NCBI GenBank assembly: GCA_027065695.1
Contig: JAMONP010000043.1
Coordinates: 1 to 37,294 of the forward strand
Direction: 5' to 3'
DNA length: 37,294 nt
From: Desulfuromonadales bacterium
GTDB lineage: Bacteria; Desulfobacterota; Desulfuromonadia; Desulfuromonadales; BM103
Below are positions 19,800 through 27,783 of the stretch, piece by piece. Position 1 is the first letter of the stretch, and every line of letters starts with the position of its first letter. The notes under the pieces were generated by a model. It made no database searches and was not told the DNA's origin. It saw nothing but the letters and a program-made list of their open reading frames with translations. Both the position numbers and the translations under genes were made by a program.

Positions 19800-21270
19800 T
19801 CCACGCGGATTTATAAAACATGGCCGACGCGATAAGACCTTGCAAACAGTTAACTCGCGTCTGCAACATCATAACGAACAATACAACTATCCAAGTGAGG
19901 AGAAGGTCAAGACCCAGGCCTCGCGCTGCATGGATTGCGGCGTGCCTTTCTGTATGAGCGGCTGTCCGCTGGGCAACCTGATCCCGGAATGGAATGACCT
20001 GGTATACCGTGGCAAGTGGAAACAAGCCCTGCGCGCCCTGCACGCCACCAACAACTTCCCGGAGTTTACCGGCCGGGTCTGTCCGGCACCGTGCGAAACC
20101 TCGTGCGTCCTCGGCATCAACGAACCGGCGGTCACGATCAAGCTCCATGAGGTATCCATTGTTGACAAGGGCTTCGAGGAGGGCTGGATTGTCCCTCAAC
20201 CTCCGACCAGGCATAGCGACAAGAGCGTTGCCATTATCGGCAGCGGACCTGCCGGTCTGGCCTGTGCTCAGCAACTCAACCGCGCCGGGCATCGTGTCAC
20301 CGTCATTGAAAAGGCAGACCGCGCCGGAGGTCTTGTCATGTATGGCATTCCCCACTACAAGTTACGCAAGGAGAAGGTGCAACGGCGCATCGACCAACTT
20401 GTTGCAGAAGGGATAGAATTCCGCTATTCCTGTGAAGTCGGCAAGGATGTGAGCTTTGCCGAAATCAAGTCAGCCTTCGATGCCATTGTTATCGCTACGG
20501 GCGCCGAAGAACCGCGTGATCTTCCTGTTGAAGGGCGTGACCTGGACGGTATTCACTTTGCAATGGAGTTTTTACCACAACAAAACCGCGCCAACTGGGG
20601 AGACAGCGATATCGCTGCCCTGCACCCCAAAAAGCAAACGATCAGTGCCAAAGGCAAAAAAGTTATTGTCATCGGTGGTGGTGACACCGGTTCGGACTGC
20701 ATCGGCACGTCAATGCGCCAGGGAGCAACCAGCGTCGTCAACTTTGAACTTCTCGATCAACCGCCGGGAACACGCAGTGCCGACAACCCCTGGCCACAAT
20801 GGTCACGTATCATGCGTGTCAGTACCTCGGTTGAGGAGATGCAAGTCATGGGCGGTGATGTCTTTTACGAAATCATGACCACCCGCTTTCTCGGCAGAGA
20901 TAAAACAGTCTCTGCTCTCGAAACCGTCAAGGTTGAATGGGTAAACGGTCGTCCCGAAAGAATCGAGGGAAGTCAACAGATCTGGAAATGCGACCTGATC
21001 TTTCTGGCCATGGGTTATCTCGGCCCGCGCTCGGCACTGCTCGAACAGTGCGGTTGTGAAACGGACCTGCGCACCAATATCAAAACCGATGCCAGGACCC
21101 GCATGAGCTCGGTCGATGGCGTGTTTGCTGCCGGAGACTGTCGGCGGGGCCAGAGTCTGGTGGTTTGGGCAATCAGCGAAGGACGCGAAGTCGCCCGTTG
21201 CGTGGATGAGTACCTGACTGACTCGCAAAGCCTGCTGCCAAAGGTACGCCTGGAACCTTTTGCCTACTGA
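19792..21270 (+). CDS. gltD: Glutamate synthase small subunit (NADPH-oxidising, Fe-S/FAD)
   Basis: A 492-residue beta subunit that takes electrons from NADPH through FAD and two 4Fe-4S clusters to GltB. The N-terminal cysteine clusters are CMDCGVPFCMSGCPLGN (about 46-62) and CPAPCETSCV. The FAD dinucleotide fold begins VAIIGSGPAGLACAQQL and the NADPH fold VIVIGGGDTGSDC. A C-terminal FAD segment is GVFAAGDCRRGQSLVVWAI. The start codon lies within the last codons of gltB (ATGGGTGA shared), which points to translational coupling. The response regulator gene starts 52 bp downstream on the same strand. Confidence 0.97.
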
Positions 21271-21322
21271 GTCGCACAACTGTCGCTATTAAACAATCCA
21301 AGACATGGGAAATGCATTCCAA

Positions 21323-22006
21323 ATGCGCATATTGATTATCGAAGATCAACCCGAAATTCTGCAGAATATAGCCGACTATCTGGAGTTGAAAGGCTACCTG
21401 GTCGACTGCGCCTACGATGGTCTGGGCGGCATTCACCTTGCGGTGACCCAACCCTTTGATCTGATCATTCTCGACATCATGCTACCGGGAATGGACGGCA
21501 TCACCCTTTGCCGGAAACTGCGTCAGGAAGCACAGGTTTTCACGCCGGTCATCATGCTCACAGCTAAAGACAGTGAGCGCGACAAGCTCACAGGATTCCA
21601 GGCCGGAGCAGATGATTACCTGGTCAAGCCATTTTCACTACCGGAACTGCATGCCCGGGTGGAGGCGGTGCTAAGACGCAGCCAGACGGATATGGAGAAT
21701 CGCCTGCAAGTTGGTGACCTGAGCTATGACATGAACAGCCTGGAAGTCACCCGACAGGGGGAGACTCTGAAACTCAGTCCTATCGGCCTCAAGTTACTGG
21801 AAAAATTGATGAAGAAAAGTCCGAATGTGGTCAGGCGCGAAGTCCTTGAGGAACTTCTCTGGGGGGAAGACCTGCCGGGAAGCGACAGTCTTCGCAGTCA
21901 TATTCACGTATTACGTCACGTTATCGACAAACCATTCAGTTCCCCAATGTTACACACCGTACATGGCATTGGCTACAACCTGAGAGCAGCTGAGGATGAA
22001 ATATAA
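21323..22006 (+). CDS. OmpR/PhoB-family response regulator
   Basis: A 227-residue two-domain regulator. The receiver has acidic residues in IIEDQPE, phosphoacceptor Asp51 in LIILDIMLPGMDG, Thr in VIMLTAKD and Lys102 in DDYLVKPF. The C-terminus is an OmpR-type winged helix (LKLSPIGLKLLEKLMKKSPNVVRREVLEELLWG then SHIHVLRHVIDKPF). I favour ATG 21323 (MRILIIED, the usual receiver start) over 21305, which adds six residues; neither has a strong ribosome site. It overlaps the kinase gene by 11 bp. OmpR-family proteins bind 10-11-bp direct repeats, and such an array lies just past the kinase gene. Confidence 0.94.
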   Translation: MRILIIEDQPEILQNIADYLELKGYLVDCAYDGLGGIHLAVTQPFDLIILDIMLPGMDGITLCRKLRQEAQVFTPVIMLTAKDSERDKLTGFQAGADDYLVKPFSLPELHARVEAVLRRSQTDMENRLQVGDLSYDMNSLEVTRQGETLKLSPIGLKLLEKLMKKSPNVVRREVLEELLWGEDLPGSDSLRSHIHVLRHVIDKPFSSPMLHTVHGIGYNLRAAEDEI

Positions 22007-23300
22007 ATCACCCCTGTCTAACCGCATAATCATTTCGTTCGTACTGCTGACAACTGTGGTGAGTGGCCTCTTCAGTTTTGGCATCATGGCATCAATTGAC
22101 AGAGTCGAGGAAGACCTGATCACAGCTGAGCTCAACAGAAAATTTCGCAATATTCTGGTCGATTACAGACATGGGGAGATCCCCCGCCTCGACATGGGAA
22201 CCCAGTTTTATAGTGGCTCGGATGATCTGCCATATTATCTTCGTGACCTTGGACCAGGACTCAGCAAGGTAGAATCCGAGCGCAATGACTTCCTGGTAAT
22301 GGTGCAGCAGCAGGAAGAGGAGGAGATGCCATTTTATCTCGTTCAGGAGCGCACAGACACTGGGCGACAAAAGAGCGAGTTAGGAGGCATTGTTATAGCG
22401 GGCTTCTTCTTAAGTGTGTTTGCCTCTCTGATTCTCGGTATGATGATGTCCAGAAGGATTGTCGCCCCCGTACGGCGACTGACCGATCAGGTACATAATC
22501 GCGAAAAGCTGCTACTTGATGCCCCACCACTATCTCCCGATTACGATGACGAAGTAGGACATCTGGCACAAACCTTTGACCGCACCATCAATATGCTGCA
22601 ACACGCCCTGCAGAGAGAAACCCTGTTCACCAGTGACGTCAGCCATGAGCTACGCACCCCTCTCATGGTGATTAAGAGCTCTTGTGACCTTCTGATTGAA
22701 AAAGACCAGCTTAATGATTATACCCGTCAGCGTATCGCCATCATCAACAGAGCCTGCCGTGAGATTCAAGAGCTTGTCGACACTTTCCTGACTTTAGCCC
22801 GTGACAAGGAAACCAATCAGGAATGTGCAACCCTGACAGAGATTATCCACGCCAGCCTCGGTGAGTGGCAGAAGCAATCGTCGACTAAGAACCTTACCTT
22901 CACTTTGGAATTGGAGGATAAGGGGGCCCTGGAGAATATTGAGAATAACGTAGAGAAACTAAGGGGAGGGGAAGAGAGCCACGAGAAGATATTATACCCG
23001 GTGCCTATGCTGCGCACCGTACTCAACAATCTGGTACGTAATGCCATTCACCATACAAACACGGGGTCAATAACCTTACGGTTGTTTTCTACCGGCTTCG
23101 AAATCTGCGACACCGGCCATGGCATCTCCGAGACAGACAAAGAATCAATTTTCAAACCCTTCTACCGTGGCGAATCCAGTAGTAGTCAGAGCATGGGCCT
23201 TGGGTTGTCTTTGACCAGGCGCATCTGCGAACGGGAGCAATGGGTGATTTCTGTTAAAGACAACCATCCTCTTGGCAGTTGTTTTACCGTGACTCTTTAA
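21996..23300 (+). CDS. Membrane sensor histidine kinase
   Basis: A 434-residue kinase paired with the upstream regulator. TM1 spans about 11-31, a periplasmic domain about 32-130 (acidic, with a QQQEEEEM run), and TM2 about 131-151. HAMP follows to about 205 (RRIVAPVRRLTDQV; DEVGHLAQTFDRT). The dimerisation box is FTSDVSHELRTPL with His217. The ATPase domain has the N box LNNLVRNAIHHT, G1 DTGHGI, the F box FKPFYRG and G2 GLGLSLTR. Signal unknown. The DNA just after its stop carries the repeated sites and hairpins of a possible target. Confidence 0.95.
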   Translation: MKYKSPLSNRIIISFVLLTTVVSGLFSFGIMASIDRVEEDLITAELNRKFRNILVDYRHGEIPRLDMGTQFYSGSDDLPYYLRDLGPGLSKVESERNDFLVMVQQQEEEEMPFYLVQERTDTGRQKSELGGIVIAGFFLSVFASLILGMMMSRRIVAPVRRLTDQVHNREKLLLDAPPLSPDYDDEVGHLAQTFDRTINMLQHALQRETLFTSDVSHELRTPLMVIKSSCDLLIEKDQLNDYTRQRIAIINRACREIQELVDTFLTLARDKETNQECATLTEIIHASLGEWQKQSSTKNLTFTLELEDKGALENIENNVEKLRGGEESHEKILYPVPMLRTVLNNLVRNAIHHTNTGSITLRLFSTGFEICDTGHGISETDKESIFKPFYRGESSSSQSMGLGLSLTRRICEREQWVISVKDNHPLGSCFTVTL

Positions 23301-23330
23301 AAAGAAACCAATGTCACTTTAAAAACATCA

Positions 23331-23386
23331 TTTCACGTTTTTTTCACGTTTTTCCCACGTTCCTGTCACGCCCGTTCCTTTATAGT
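23331..23386 (+). promoter_or_regulatory. Four 11-bp direct repeats plus -10 box: probable OmpR-type activated promoter
   Basis: CACG recurs at 23334, 23345, 23356 and 23367, an exact 11-bp period. The first two units are identical (TTTCACGTTTT). A TATAGT -10 box begins at 23381, 10 bases after the last CACG, with no -35 box. This is the arrangement of PhoB/OmpR class promoters. The adjacent response regulator is the natural candidate to bind it. Confidence 0.7.
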
Positions 23387-23392
23387 GCAAAC

Positions 23393-23464
23393 CATAATTA
23401 CAAGGGATGTCTCCTTCACCTTGTTGCCTCCGGGGTCTTGATTGTACATAAGGCCCCTTTTTTT
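23393..23464 (+). ncRNA. Candidate regulated small RNA (about 70 nt)
   Basis: Transcription from the TATAGT box would start near 23393. The RNA would have a first hairpin, ACAAGG (23400-23405) with CCTTGT (23419-23424), then an unpaired CCTCC (23427-23431), then an intrinsic terminator: GGGGTCTT (23432-23439) with 23450-23457, one G-U pair, 10-base loop and seven T residues (23458-23464). The first loop exposes TCTCCTTC, complementary to Shine-Dalgarno sequences. It could instead be an attenuated leader of the outer-membrane gene at 23635. Confidence 0.55.
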
Positions 23465-23634
23465 ATGCCCTTCAGAAATAGCCAAACGAATCCATCAGGA
23501 CCTAATATTGATTGTTTTAAATTTGACTTTGGTGGGGCTTGAGTTTAAATAGTCTGGACAGTTACTTTAACCAGAATGTCAGTTCCTTTATCACGACATT
23601 CTCCCAGCCAAGCCTCAAGTATGGATATCTTGAA

Positions 23635-24498
23635 ATGAAATATCTGTCAGTGTTCTTTGTCTCTGCCCTATTATGCTTCGCAACCGCTGCTTTTGCTGAC
23701 AATGGCAACAGAAAAGCACAACAGAACCTCTATGAGCTTGAGCCAGTTTATACCAGAAATGCCCGCAACTCGCAGCGGATAACGGTTAACCTGACCTACG
23801 ACAACTTCAGCAACGTCCGTTTGGAGGAGGCTGATAAATTTGATGGCTACACAGCAACAGCTGAGCTCATCATTCCCTTCGGCAAAGATAAAAGTTGGGA
23901 AATTCGCTTTGAGTACCCTTTTAAAACAGATGGTGATGCCCGATTTATCGAGACCGGGGAATCAATTGATATTGAGGGAGACGCCGGGGTTTTCGACTTT
24001 GCCAACCTGGTTCTGCAAAGAGAACTCAGCACTATAGACAAAAGCTCTGTCAACTCCTCCATTTATGTCGGCTTTGGCAAGCGCGCTACATACCTTAACA
24101 CCAGTATTGATGACAAGTACAATCACGCCGGCTCCATAATACGTTTAGGTTTCAACATCGACAACGCCAGAAGAAATCAGAATCTGCGTCTGCAAGCAAG
24201 CCTGGACGGCCGCTATTACTTTGACTCGGATGATCTCAACCCAAGTGATAACGGTACGGAATTTTACCTGATGAACTTAAGTGGCGCAGCAGTTTACAAT
24301 AGTGACACCTTCATCAAACCAGCCTTTGAAGTGCTATTCAGCACCGACTTCTACGACCGGAGAATTATCCAAGCTGTTCCTGAGCTAATTGTCCCCATCG
24401 GCAAAACATTTGAAATCAAGGGTGGTTACGCTTTTGGCCACAGCAGTGGAGAAGGTTCAACACAAACAGCAACCATTCGGACCACATTCAGATTCTAA
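23635..24498 (+). CDS. Secreted outer-membrane beta-barrel-like protein, unknown function
   Basis: A 287-residue protein with a clear Sec signal peptide (MKYLSVFFVSALLCFATAAFA, cut likely after AFA). The mature part alternates polar and hydrophobic residues in strand-sized runs and ends in ...IRTTFRF, the C-terminal aromatic signature of outer-membrane barrels. I do not recognise a specific family. A longer frame from a TTG at 23539 exists, but ATG 23635 sets the signal peptide at the N-terminus. The ribosome site is weak (GGA 10-12 bases away), which might leave it open to control. It lies downstream of the two-component pair and the candidate small RNA, so it may belong to the same envelope response. 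Confidence 0.8.
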   Translation: MKYLSVFFVSALLCFATAAFADNGNRKAQQNLYELEPVYTRNARNSQRITVNLTYDNFSNVRLEEADKFDGYTATAELIIPFGKDKSWEIRFEYPFKTDGDARFIETGESIDIEGDAGVFDFANLVLQRELSTIDKSSVNSSIYVGFGKRATYLNTSIDDKYNHAGSIIRLGFNIDNARRNQNLRLQASLDGRYYFDSDDLNPSDNGTEFYLMNLSGAAVYNSDTFIKPAFEVLFSTDFYDRRIIQAVPELIVPIGKTFEIKGGYAFGHSSGEGSTQTATIRTTFRF

Positions 24499-24541
24499 AC
24501 ATCACATCCAGGCTCATCCCTCTATTAATTTCATCAAAAAA

Positions 24542-25789
24542 TCAAGCCACTTCCTGCGGATCAGGAAGAAACCTCGCCCATACCACTGCAAACCCGGTTA
24601 AAACTGCAGCAGCCAGGTAACTGCCAGTGAATGTACCGGTTGATTCCGCAACCAGGCCAGCTAACGCCGGGCCGAACGTCTGACCGATGGCAAAACAAAA
24701 TGTTATAATAGAAAAAGCGGCCGCAGCCCGCGCCTTGCCGAGGTAATCACCAACCGCAGCCGCCATGATCGCCGGAAGGGCAAAAACCGCGACACCGTAC
24801 AGAACAACTGAAGCAAATAACGCTACGGTTCCCAAGCGGGAGCCAGCCAGCAGATAAGCCAGGGTCTGGACAGCAAAAACTGCCATTATCCCGCCCTTGC
24901 GGCCTATTTTATCTGAAAGCAGGCCAAAGAGAGTTCCGGAGAAGAGACTGAAGAACCCGACCCATGACCAAAAAAGGCCCGCGCTGGCTTCTGCATAGGC
25001 ATACTCTTCAACCATGGTCGTGACGATAAATGTGCCATAAATCACGTAAGTGGCACCAAAGATAAAGTAGAGGACACCAAGATGAGTTAAGATCTGCACC
25101 GAACTGAACGAGCCCTTGCTTTCTGATGGATCATACTCAAGTTCCTGGGTAGACCCGACCGGGGCCAACCCTTTTTCCGCAGGATCATTACGAATCAGCA
25201 CCGCGACAATCACGGCAACCAGCAGGACAATCAGAGCCAGCACCCCCCAACCGACACGCCAGCCATTCTGACCGAAGGTTTCATTGAGAAAGGGGATTGC
25301 AAACCCGGAGAAGATAATGGCGAAACCGCTGCCGATGACAATCAGCCCCGCCGCCCAACCACGTTTTTCTCGACGGAACCAATAGGAGACAAGCACCATG
25401 ATTGGGATATTGGCAAGACCGCTGCCGATACCAACAACAGTGTAAAGCATCAGGATCACCAGATACGTCTCACCAAAACCGATACCAAACATACAGACAG
25501 CAATAAGGAGCAAACCGAAAGCAATCAACTGACGTGGACTGAAACGTTTTAAGAGAAAAGGGGCCATGGCGACAGCCGTCAGGTAACCGGCAAAATTACC
25601 AGTACCGAGAAAACCCATCTCATCGTACGACATGCTCAGAGCATCACGCATCGACGGCAGGAGCATACCAAACGCAAAACGCGCAAGACCGAGACAGGCG
25701 AAGATCGTCAGGGTACCGGCAAAAACGACGACCCAGCCGTAATGCAGTCCCTTTGATGAAGTCGGGGGATGTGATTGATCTGCTTGCAT
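24542..25789 (-). CDS. MFS transporter, YbfB/YjiJ-like
   Basis: A 415-residue major facilitator with about 12 membrane segments. The first follows a short polar N-terminus (LHYGWVVVFAGTLTIFACLGLARFAFG), and the LARFAFGMLLP segment is typical of the YbfB/YjiJ group. The characteristic cytoplasmic loop between TM8 and TM9 reads GLLSDKIGRKGG. A charged linker (about 208-230) divides the two halves. Substrate cannot be told from sequence. The gene is convergent with the barrel gene (43-bp gap, no clear terminator) and divergent from the ChbG-like gene, with 79 bp between the starts. Confidence 0.88.
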   Translation of the reverse strand: MQADQSHPPTSSKGLHYGWVVVFAGTLTIFACLGLARFAFGMLLPSMRDALSMSYDEMGFLGTGNFAGYLTAVAMAPFLLKRFSPRQLIAFGLLLIAVCMFGIGFGETYLVILMLYTVVGIGSGLANIPIMVLVSYWFRREKRGWAAGLIVIGSGFAIIFSGFAIPFLNETFGQNGWRVGWGVLALIVLLVAVIVAVLIRNDPAEKGLAPVGSTQELEYDPSESKGSFSSVQILTHLGVLYFIFGATYVIYGTFIVTTMVEEYAYAEASAGLFWSWVGFFSLFSGTLFGLLSDKIGRKGGIMAVFAVQTLAYLLAGSRLGTVALFASVVLYGVAVFALPAIMAAAVGDYLGKARAAAAFSIITFCFAIGQTFGPALAGLVAESTGTFTGSYLAAAVLTGFAVVWARFLPDPQEVA

Positions 25790-25805
25790 AGTTGAGGATG
25801 TTACC

Positions 25806-25833
25806 TTGACTAGCCAGATTTTACCAAGATAAT
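25806..25833 (+). promoter_or_regulatory. Sigma-70 promoter of the ChbG-like gene
   Basis: TTGACT (25806-25811), a 16-base spacer and GATAAT (25828-25833) precede the ATG at 25869 by 35 bases. Confidence 0.6.
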
Positions 25834-25868
25834 TGCCCCAGGAATTAATCTGTTTTACAATTCAATCT

Positions 25869-26702
25869 ATGATTTCATTGATTATCAGTGCAGACGACCT
25901 CGGCAGCAACCAGGAACGTGACAGAGGGATAATCCAGGCTTTCAAGCAAGGCATAGTCACCAGCGCCTCCCTGCTAGCCAACGGGCCATCCTTTATTACG
26001 GCTGTCGCACAGGCAAAAGAAGCAGGATTGCCGGTTGGAGTACATCTGAATCTAGCTGAAGATTCGGCCCTAACGGGTCAAATCAAAAACTTGACCGATA
26101 TTTCCGGGCAATTCCCGGGCAAGTACAAACTGCGTCAATGCCTCGTTGCCAAGGCCTGTGATCGTGTAGCCCTGCGCAATGAACTTGCCACCCAGATCGA
26201 GCGGGTATTCAATGCCGGGCTGCAACCTGACCACCTCGACAGCCATCAGCATTGTCAGCTTTTCCCCTGTTTGACAAGCATGATAACTGACTTGGCTAAA
26301 GAATATGGCCTTCATGCCATGCGGACTTCTCTCCCAGCCGAAGCAGCCAAAGATAACCTTGACGAGCAACTGGGTGAGGAGTTGAATCTTTACCGTCAAC
26401 TCGGTCGTCAGGCGCATGCAACCATTATCCAGGCCGGACTCAAGACGACAGATGGTCTCTGGGGCATGCCGATGCTGAACCGGTTGAACACAACCAGCCT
26501 TTGTCAACTTCTGGAAAGTCTCCCGGAAGGTTGTTGGGAACTGATGACTCATCCCGGCGATCATTGTCATCAGGGAAGATCCTTTGACGGCCCGCAACGG
26601 CAGCTAGAATTACAAGCCCTAATCTCCGCAGAAGCGCAAGAAATCATTTCACAACGCCGGATCCGACTATTTACTTTTGGAGAACTGTCATGCGCATCCT
26701 GA
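25869..26702 (+). CDS. ChbG/HpnK (YdjC)-family carbohydrate deacetylase
   Basis: A 277-residue protein of the family that removes acetyl groups from N-acetylated sugars. Candidate metal ligands are visible: Asp10 in SADDLG, His59 in GVHLNL, and the histidines of DSHQHCQ (126-128). A later conserved segment is WELMTHPG. I chose ATG 25869 (MISLIISADD), where family members start; a TTG at 25833 overlaps the promoter. No good ribosome site is seen. The last 13 bp overlap the glycosyltransferase gene, so the two are probably translated together, suggesting that one sugar product passes between them. Confidence 0.88.
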   Translation: MISLIISADDLGSNQERDRGIIQAFKQGIVTSASLLANGPSFITAVAQAKEAGLPVGVHLNLAEDSALTGQIKNLTDISGQFPGKYKLRQCLVAKACDRVALRNELATQIERVFNAGLQPDHLDSHQHCQLFPCLTSMITDLAKEYGLHAMRTSLPAEAAKDNLDEQLGEELNLYRQLGRQAHATIIQAGLKTTDGLWGMPMLNRLNTTSLCQLLESLPEGCWELMTHPGDHCHQGRSFDGPQRQLELQALISAEAQEIISQRRIRLFTFGELSCAS

Positions 26703-27697
26703 TCGTTGTTCCTGACCAGGAGCGAGTCAGTGGTAACTGGGTTACCGCTGAGAGATTTCAACACGGCCTGGAAAAACATGGCCATCAGGTCACCCGGTAT
26801 GGAACCCGACTGCAAGCGAGAGCTGGCTTCAGAGAACTGTTACTCGATTTCGCTCCCGACGTCACTATACTGCTGCACGCCTACCGCACAGGAAAACCCT
26901 GGCTGGAAGCGGAAAAAGGTCTGGAGATCCCAAGCGTAGTCGTTCTCACCGGCACCGACGTTAATAACGGTCTGGATGATCCTGAACAGAACAAAATCAT
27001 TCGTACGGTCATGTCTCGAGCCGCATTCGTTCTCCTGCAGAACCCTTTGATCGCAACCGAGCTCTCTCTCAGTCACCCGGAATTAACAACAAACCTGCGT
27101 AAGTTAACACCGGGTATCACCCTGGGAACGGTCACTTACAACCTGCGCAATACGCTTCCCTCGGCAAAAGAGCAAACGCTCTTTCTCTTCCCGGCCGGTT
27201 TGCGTGCTATCAAAGGGGTTTTGGAGCTCCTGGAAATGTTCGATCTGCTGATCGCCGAAAAGTCATCTTTACATCTTGCCTTTTGTGGCCCTATTCTGGA
27301 CGAGAACTACGGCAACCATTTTCTAACAGCGATAGCAGAGCGGCCATGGGCCAGCTACATTGGCTCCATTCCAACGAAAGCCATGGCGAGTGCTATGCGT
27401 GACGCGGATGTCATTCTCAACAATTCACAAACTGAAGGTCTCGCGAATACCTTACTGGAGGCCGCAACCCTCGGCATTCCGATTCTGGCCCGCAATATTC
27501 CCGGGAATGCCACGGTAGTCAGGCATGACATCAATGGCCTGCTGTATAATAACGAGATGGAATTCGTTCAATATGCACAACAACTGCTCAACTTGGAAAA
27601 ACGTCGGCAACTCTCCCAGCCTGCCCCGAACCGTTATAATCCCGAGGATGAGACAACCGAGCTGATCAGCATTCTTCTGGAAACAATAAAAAACTGA
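26690..27697 (+). CDS. Glycosyltransferase, GT4-type (resembles the SenB-like group)
   Basis: A 335-residue GT-B enzyme. The N-terminal half includes SGNWVTAERFQHGLEKHGHQV, LLHAYRTGKP and VVLTGTDVNNGL, a trio that recalls the TIGR04348/SenB-like glycosyltransferases as I remember them. The C-terminal nucleotide-sugar site has NSQTEGLANTLLEAATLGIP with the E-x7-E spacing of GT4 enzymes. No senA or senC gene is visible nearby, so a selenosugar role is not supported. It is tightly coupled to the deacetylase gene, a pairing used in several pathways that make a free amino sugar. The acceptor is unknown. Confidence 0.8.
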   Translation: MRILIVVPDQERVSGNWVTAERFQHGLEKHGHQVTRYGTRLQARAGFRELLLDFAPDVTILLHAYRTGKPWLEAEKGLEIPSVVVLTGTDVNNGLDDPEQNKIIRTVMSRAAFVLLQNPLIATELSLSHPELTTNLRKLTPGITLGTVTYNLRNTLPSAKEQTLFLFPAGLRAIKGVLELLEMFDLLIAEKSSLHLAFCGPILDENYGNHFLTAIAERPWASYIGSIPTKAMASAMRDADVILNNSQTEGLANTLLEAATLGIPILARNIPGNATVVRHDINGLLYNNEMEFVQYAQQLLNLEKRRQLSQPAPNRYNPEDETTELISILLETIKN

Positions 27698-27783
27698 CTC
27701 TTATGTTGAAATTACACAGACAAATCGCATATATTCTTAAATAGATTTCACATGGAATATGTGTATTTTCCCAGGAGCTTGTT

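Noticed and set aside
23407-23451. 14-residue leader peptide MSPSPCCLRGLDCT with three Cys codons before the terminator
   Set aside because: The ATG directly abuts the only ribosome-site-like bases, leaving no proper spacing, and no alternative antiterminator stem was found. The small-RNA reading is stronger.
26690-27697. Selenoneine pathway (SenB) assignment
   Set aside because: Only the glycosyltransferase resembles SenB; no SenA or SenC homologue is present around it.
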